DNA from: Methanosarcinales archaeon
GTDB lineage: Archaea > Halobacteriota > Syntropharchaeia > Alkanophagales > Methanospirareceae
Reading direction: 5' to 3'
Assembly (NCBI GenBank): GCA_030621945.1
Contig: JAUXGS010000042.1
Coordinates: 1 to 7,248, forward strand
Length of the DNA: 7,248 nt
The notes under the pieces are model-generated. The model was given only the letters and a program-made list of their open reading frames with translations. It was not told where the DNA came from and did not search any database. Position numbers and translations under genes: made by a program. Numbering within the stretch: the first letter of the stretch is position 1; each line of letters starts with the position of its first letter. Of this stretch, positions 6,137 through 7,248 are shown one piece after another.

Positions 6137-6583
6137 TTACGACCTCTTATTTTTTGGCATTTTTGAACAGTCATTACAAACGCCTTTGAGGTAAATGTGG
6201 CACTCAGCAATTTTATGTCCTTCTATCATCTCATGCTCAAAGAGTGGAGATTCCAGAGCTATGTCATACACACCCCCGCACTCAATGCATTTGAAGTGTG
6301 CGTGTGGTTTTGTATCCGCATCGTATCGAACTTCTTTCTCTTCTATTGTCAACTCTGATACAATCCCTTCCCTTACAAAAAGTTTCAGCGTATTGTAAAC
6401 TGTTGTCTTTGACAGTGTTGGTATTTCCCTTGAAAGTTCTTTATGTATTCTCTCAACGGTTGGGTGAGTCCTGTGATTCCTAAGATATTCCAGAATCTTC
6501 AAACGATGATATGAGGTGTGAATGCCCTCATTTTCCAGATATTCCCTTAGTTTGTCTATTGACAACCCACTTTCGTCGCTCAT
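6137..6583 (-). CDS. Fur-family regulator, PerR-like
   Basis: This 148-residue protein is a metal-dependent repressor of the Fur superfamily. An N-terminal winged helix (about 8-85) holds the recognition part LSKTTVYNTLKLF (57-69). The dimerisation domain follows, with two CxxC pairs, C99/C102 and C136/C139, forming the structural zinc site. The regulatory-site ligands fall at H40, D88, H94, H96 and D107. Their mutual spacing (48, 6, 2, 11) is exactly that of H37, D85, H91, H93 and D104 in Bacillus PerR, which senses peroxide by iron-catalysed His oxidation. This supports a PerR-like rather than Fur- or Zur-like role. That is inference from ligands, since specificity in archaea is often untested. 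GAGGT (6589-6593) lies 5 nt before the ATG. Upstream are a TATA box and an inverted repeat suited to autoregulation; hypD follows after 24 nt. Confidence 0.92.
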   Translation of the reverse strand: MSDESGLSIDKLREYLENEGIHTSYHRLKILEYLRNHRTHPTVERIHKELSREIPTLSKTTVYNTLKLFVREGIVSELTIEEKEVRYDADTKPHAHFKCIECGGVYDIALESPLFEHEMIEGHKIAECHIYLKGVCNDCSKMPKNKRS

Positions 6584-6617
6584 TTAAAACCTCTCTGTGT
6601 CTTTGTACATAAAACTA

Positions 6618-6646
6618 AATCTAAATGGTGCACCTGTATTAAGATT
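6618..6646. promoter_or_regulatory. Candidate operator of the PerR-like/hypD operon
   Basis: AATCTAAAT (6618-6626) and ATTAAGATT (6638-6646) are 9 bp inverted arms with one mismatch. The spacer between them, GGTGCACCTGT, contains a perfect 8 bp palindrome, GGTGCACC (6627-6634). The element covers the expected transcription start (near 6639) set by the minus-strand TATA box. Fur-family repressors bind AT-rich inverted repeats at such positions and often control themselves. The repeat is seen directly; that it binds this regulator is inference. Confidence 0.45.
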
Positions 6647-6656
6647 AACCCTGCTT

Positions 6657-6669
6657 GTTTATTTATAAC
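6657..6669 (-). promoter_or_regulatory. TATA box of the PerR-like/hypD operon
   Basis: On the minus strand the site reads GTTATAAATAAAC, a good archaeal TATA box. It lies about 80 nt upstream of the regulator's ATG, predicting a start near 6639 and a leader of about 55 nt carrying the GAGGT ribosome binding site. It sits in the 121 nt gap after the upstream CMD-like gene, so the operon need not depend on that gene's promoter. Confidence 0.6.
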
Positions 6670-6704
6670 CACAAGATTATCCAGATTTCCACGAGAAACC
6701 TTTT

Positions 6705-7248
6705 TCATTTCTCATAACGCACCCCTACCTCAGGGTTCTTCTCACCAAACTCCTCAAGCAGTACCTTCATCACCTCATCTCTGGACTTCCCTTCACTTTC
6801 AAGGTTCTTTATCAATTGATAAGCACCAAAGAGCGCTGAAGGACTTATTTCAGATGCAAAGTTGCCTATTCCCTGATTCCAAACGAACAATGAGAAAAGT
6901 TCATCCAGTTCTGCGACAGTAGCGCCGGCAGCATACGCTTTTACCAGTTCACGGGTAGCCTGACGAAGACGACCGGCTCCCACTGCGTTTGCAAGGGAGA
7001 GCAGGTATTTTGTCTTCGGGTCTATGGCAGGATTCTCTTTCTTCCATGTGAGTTGCCAGAACTGTGCCGCGATCTTGCCAAGTGTTCTATCGGTTTTACC
7101 GAGATTGGCAAGACCTGCCGGGTGTAGTGGAACTTTCGTATCGGCGGTTGTTTCTTTCCTCTCAGTCCGGTAAAAATATGCCCGGTATTCGTCATCCGAA
7201 ATTTTCTCGGTCATGTACTCAAAGCCGAGGTCCGCCAGAGAGGAATAT
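6705..7248 (-). CDS. Carboxymuconolactone decarboxylase (CMD/AhpD-fold) family protein, 5' end outside window
   Basis: The visible C-terminal 169 residues from the first ATG (7212-7214) match the all-helical CMD/AhpD fold. Helix DPKTKYLLSLANAVGAG (65-81) precedes RELVKAYAAGATVAELDEL (88-106), the usual A..aGAt..El turn, and then SPSALFGAYQLIKNL (124-138). In AhpD-like members this place carries CxxC...H; here the equivalent residues appear to be R82, Q85 and E89, and there is no cysteine at all in the visible part. Disulfide/peroxidase chemistry of AhpD type is therefore unlikely. The frame stays open without a stop beyond that ATG to the window edge, reading SSLADLGFEY before it, and no ribosome binding site precedes the ATG. 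The true start is probably outside, and the gene is partial. It lies upstream of the PerR-like gene on the same strand. Family is fairly secure; substrate unknown. Confidence 0.75.
   Translation of the reverse strand, partial: YSSLADLGFEYMTEKISDDEYRAYFYRTERKETTADTKVPLHPAGLANLGKTDRTLGKIAAQFWQLTWKKENPAIDPKTKYLLSLANAVGAGRLRQATRELVKAYAAGATVAELDELFSLFVWNQGIGNFASEISPSALFGAYQLIKNLESEGKSRDEVMKVLLEEFGEKNPEVGVRYEK

Noticed and set aside
6693..6713. GAGAAA/TTTCTC hairpin at the end of the CMD-like gene as a terminator
   Set aside because: The stem is only 6 bp and AT-rich, overlaps the stop codon, and is not followed by a T-run on the minus strand.
1..7248. CRISPR array, tRNA, rRNA, transposase or toxin-antitoxin pair
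   Set aside because: I found no regularly spaced repeats, no tRNA or rRNA-like sequence, no transposase motifs, and no small gene paired with the ATPase.

Overview
The window looks archaeal. It holds an archaeal-type ribosomal protein uL6, subunit D of an A-type (archaeal/vacuolar) ATP synthase, and the tail of a 3-hexulose-6-phosphate synthase (HPS) of the kind fused to formaldehyde-activating enzyme (Fae) in methanogens and their relatives. TATA boxes lie about 25 nt upstream of expected transcription starts. One ribosome binding site is GGTGAT, which pairs perfectly with the archaeal 16S rRNA tail. Moderate GC, the Fae-HPS-type tail and HypD fit the methanogen/ANME/Syntrophoarchaeia part of Euryarchaeota (Halobacteriota). 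That placement is inference; no rRNA or mcr gene is present.

Layout. (1) 10-1269, minus: hisD, divergent from (2) 1384-1980, plus: uL6, the two sharing a 15 bp AT block that reads as a TATA box on both strands. (3) 2099-2740, plus: atpD with its own promoter and apparently no leader. (4) 2920-4404, plus: an AAA ATPase with a C-terminal DUF4143 nuclease-like domain, AT-richer than its neighbours, with a near-palindromic direct repeat around its TATA box and start codon. (5) 4405-5038: about 630 bp with no intact gene, holding a polypyrimidine tract, a possible bidirectional terminator, a decayed hps remnant on the minus strand and a 9 bp inverted repeat. (6) 5039-6583, minus: a PerR-like Fur-family regulator followed 24 nt later by hypD, a likely two-gene operon with a candidate operator at its promoter. 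(7) 6705 to the right edge, minus: a cysteine-free carboxymuconolactone decarboxylase-like protein whose 5' end lies outside the window.

How the genes relate. The left half is a set of unrelated housekeeping genes. uL6 and atpD both sit away from the operons (spc and atp) that hold them in most archaea, and each has its own promoter signals. The right half has a redox flavour: a peroxide-sensor-type repressor transcribed with an Fe-S hydrogenase-maturation factor, next to an AhpD/CMD-fold protein. I do not see a clear new multi-gene system. The best leads are the perR-like/hypD operon with its operator, the repeat around the ATPase start, the two displaced housekeeping genes, and the hps remnant with an internal deletion.
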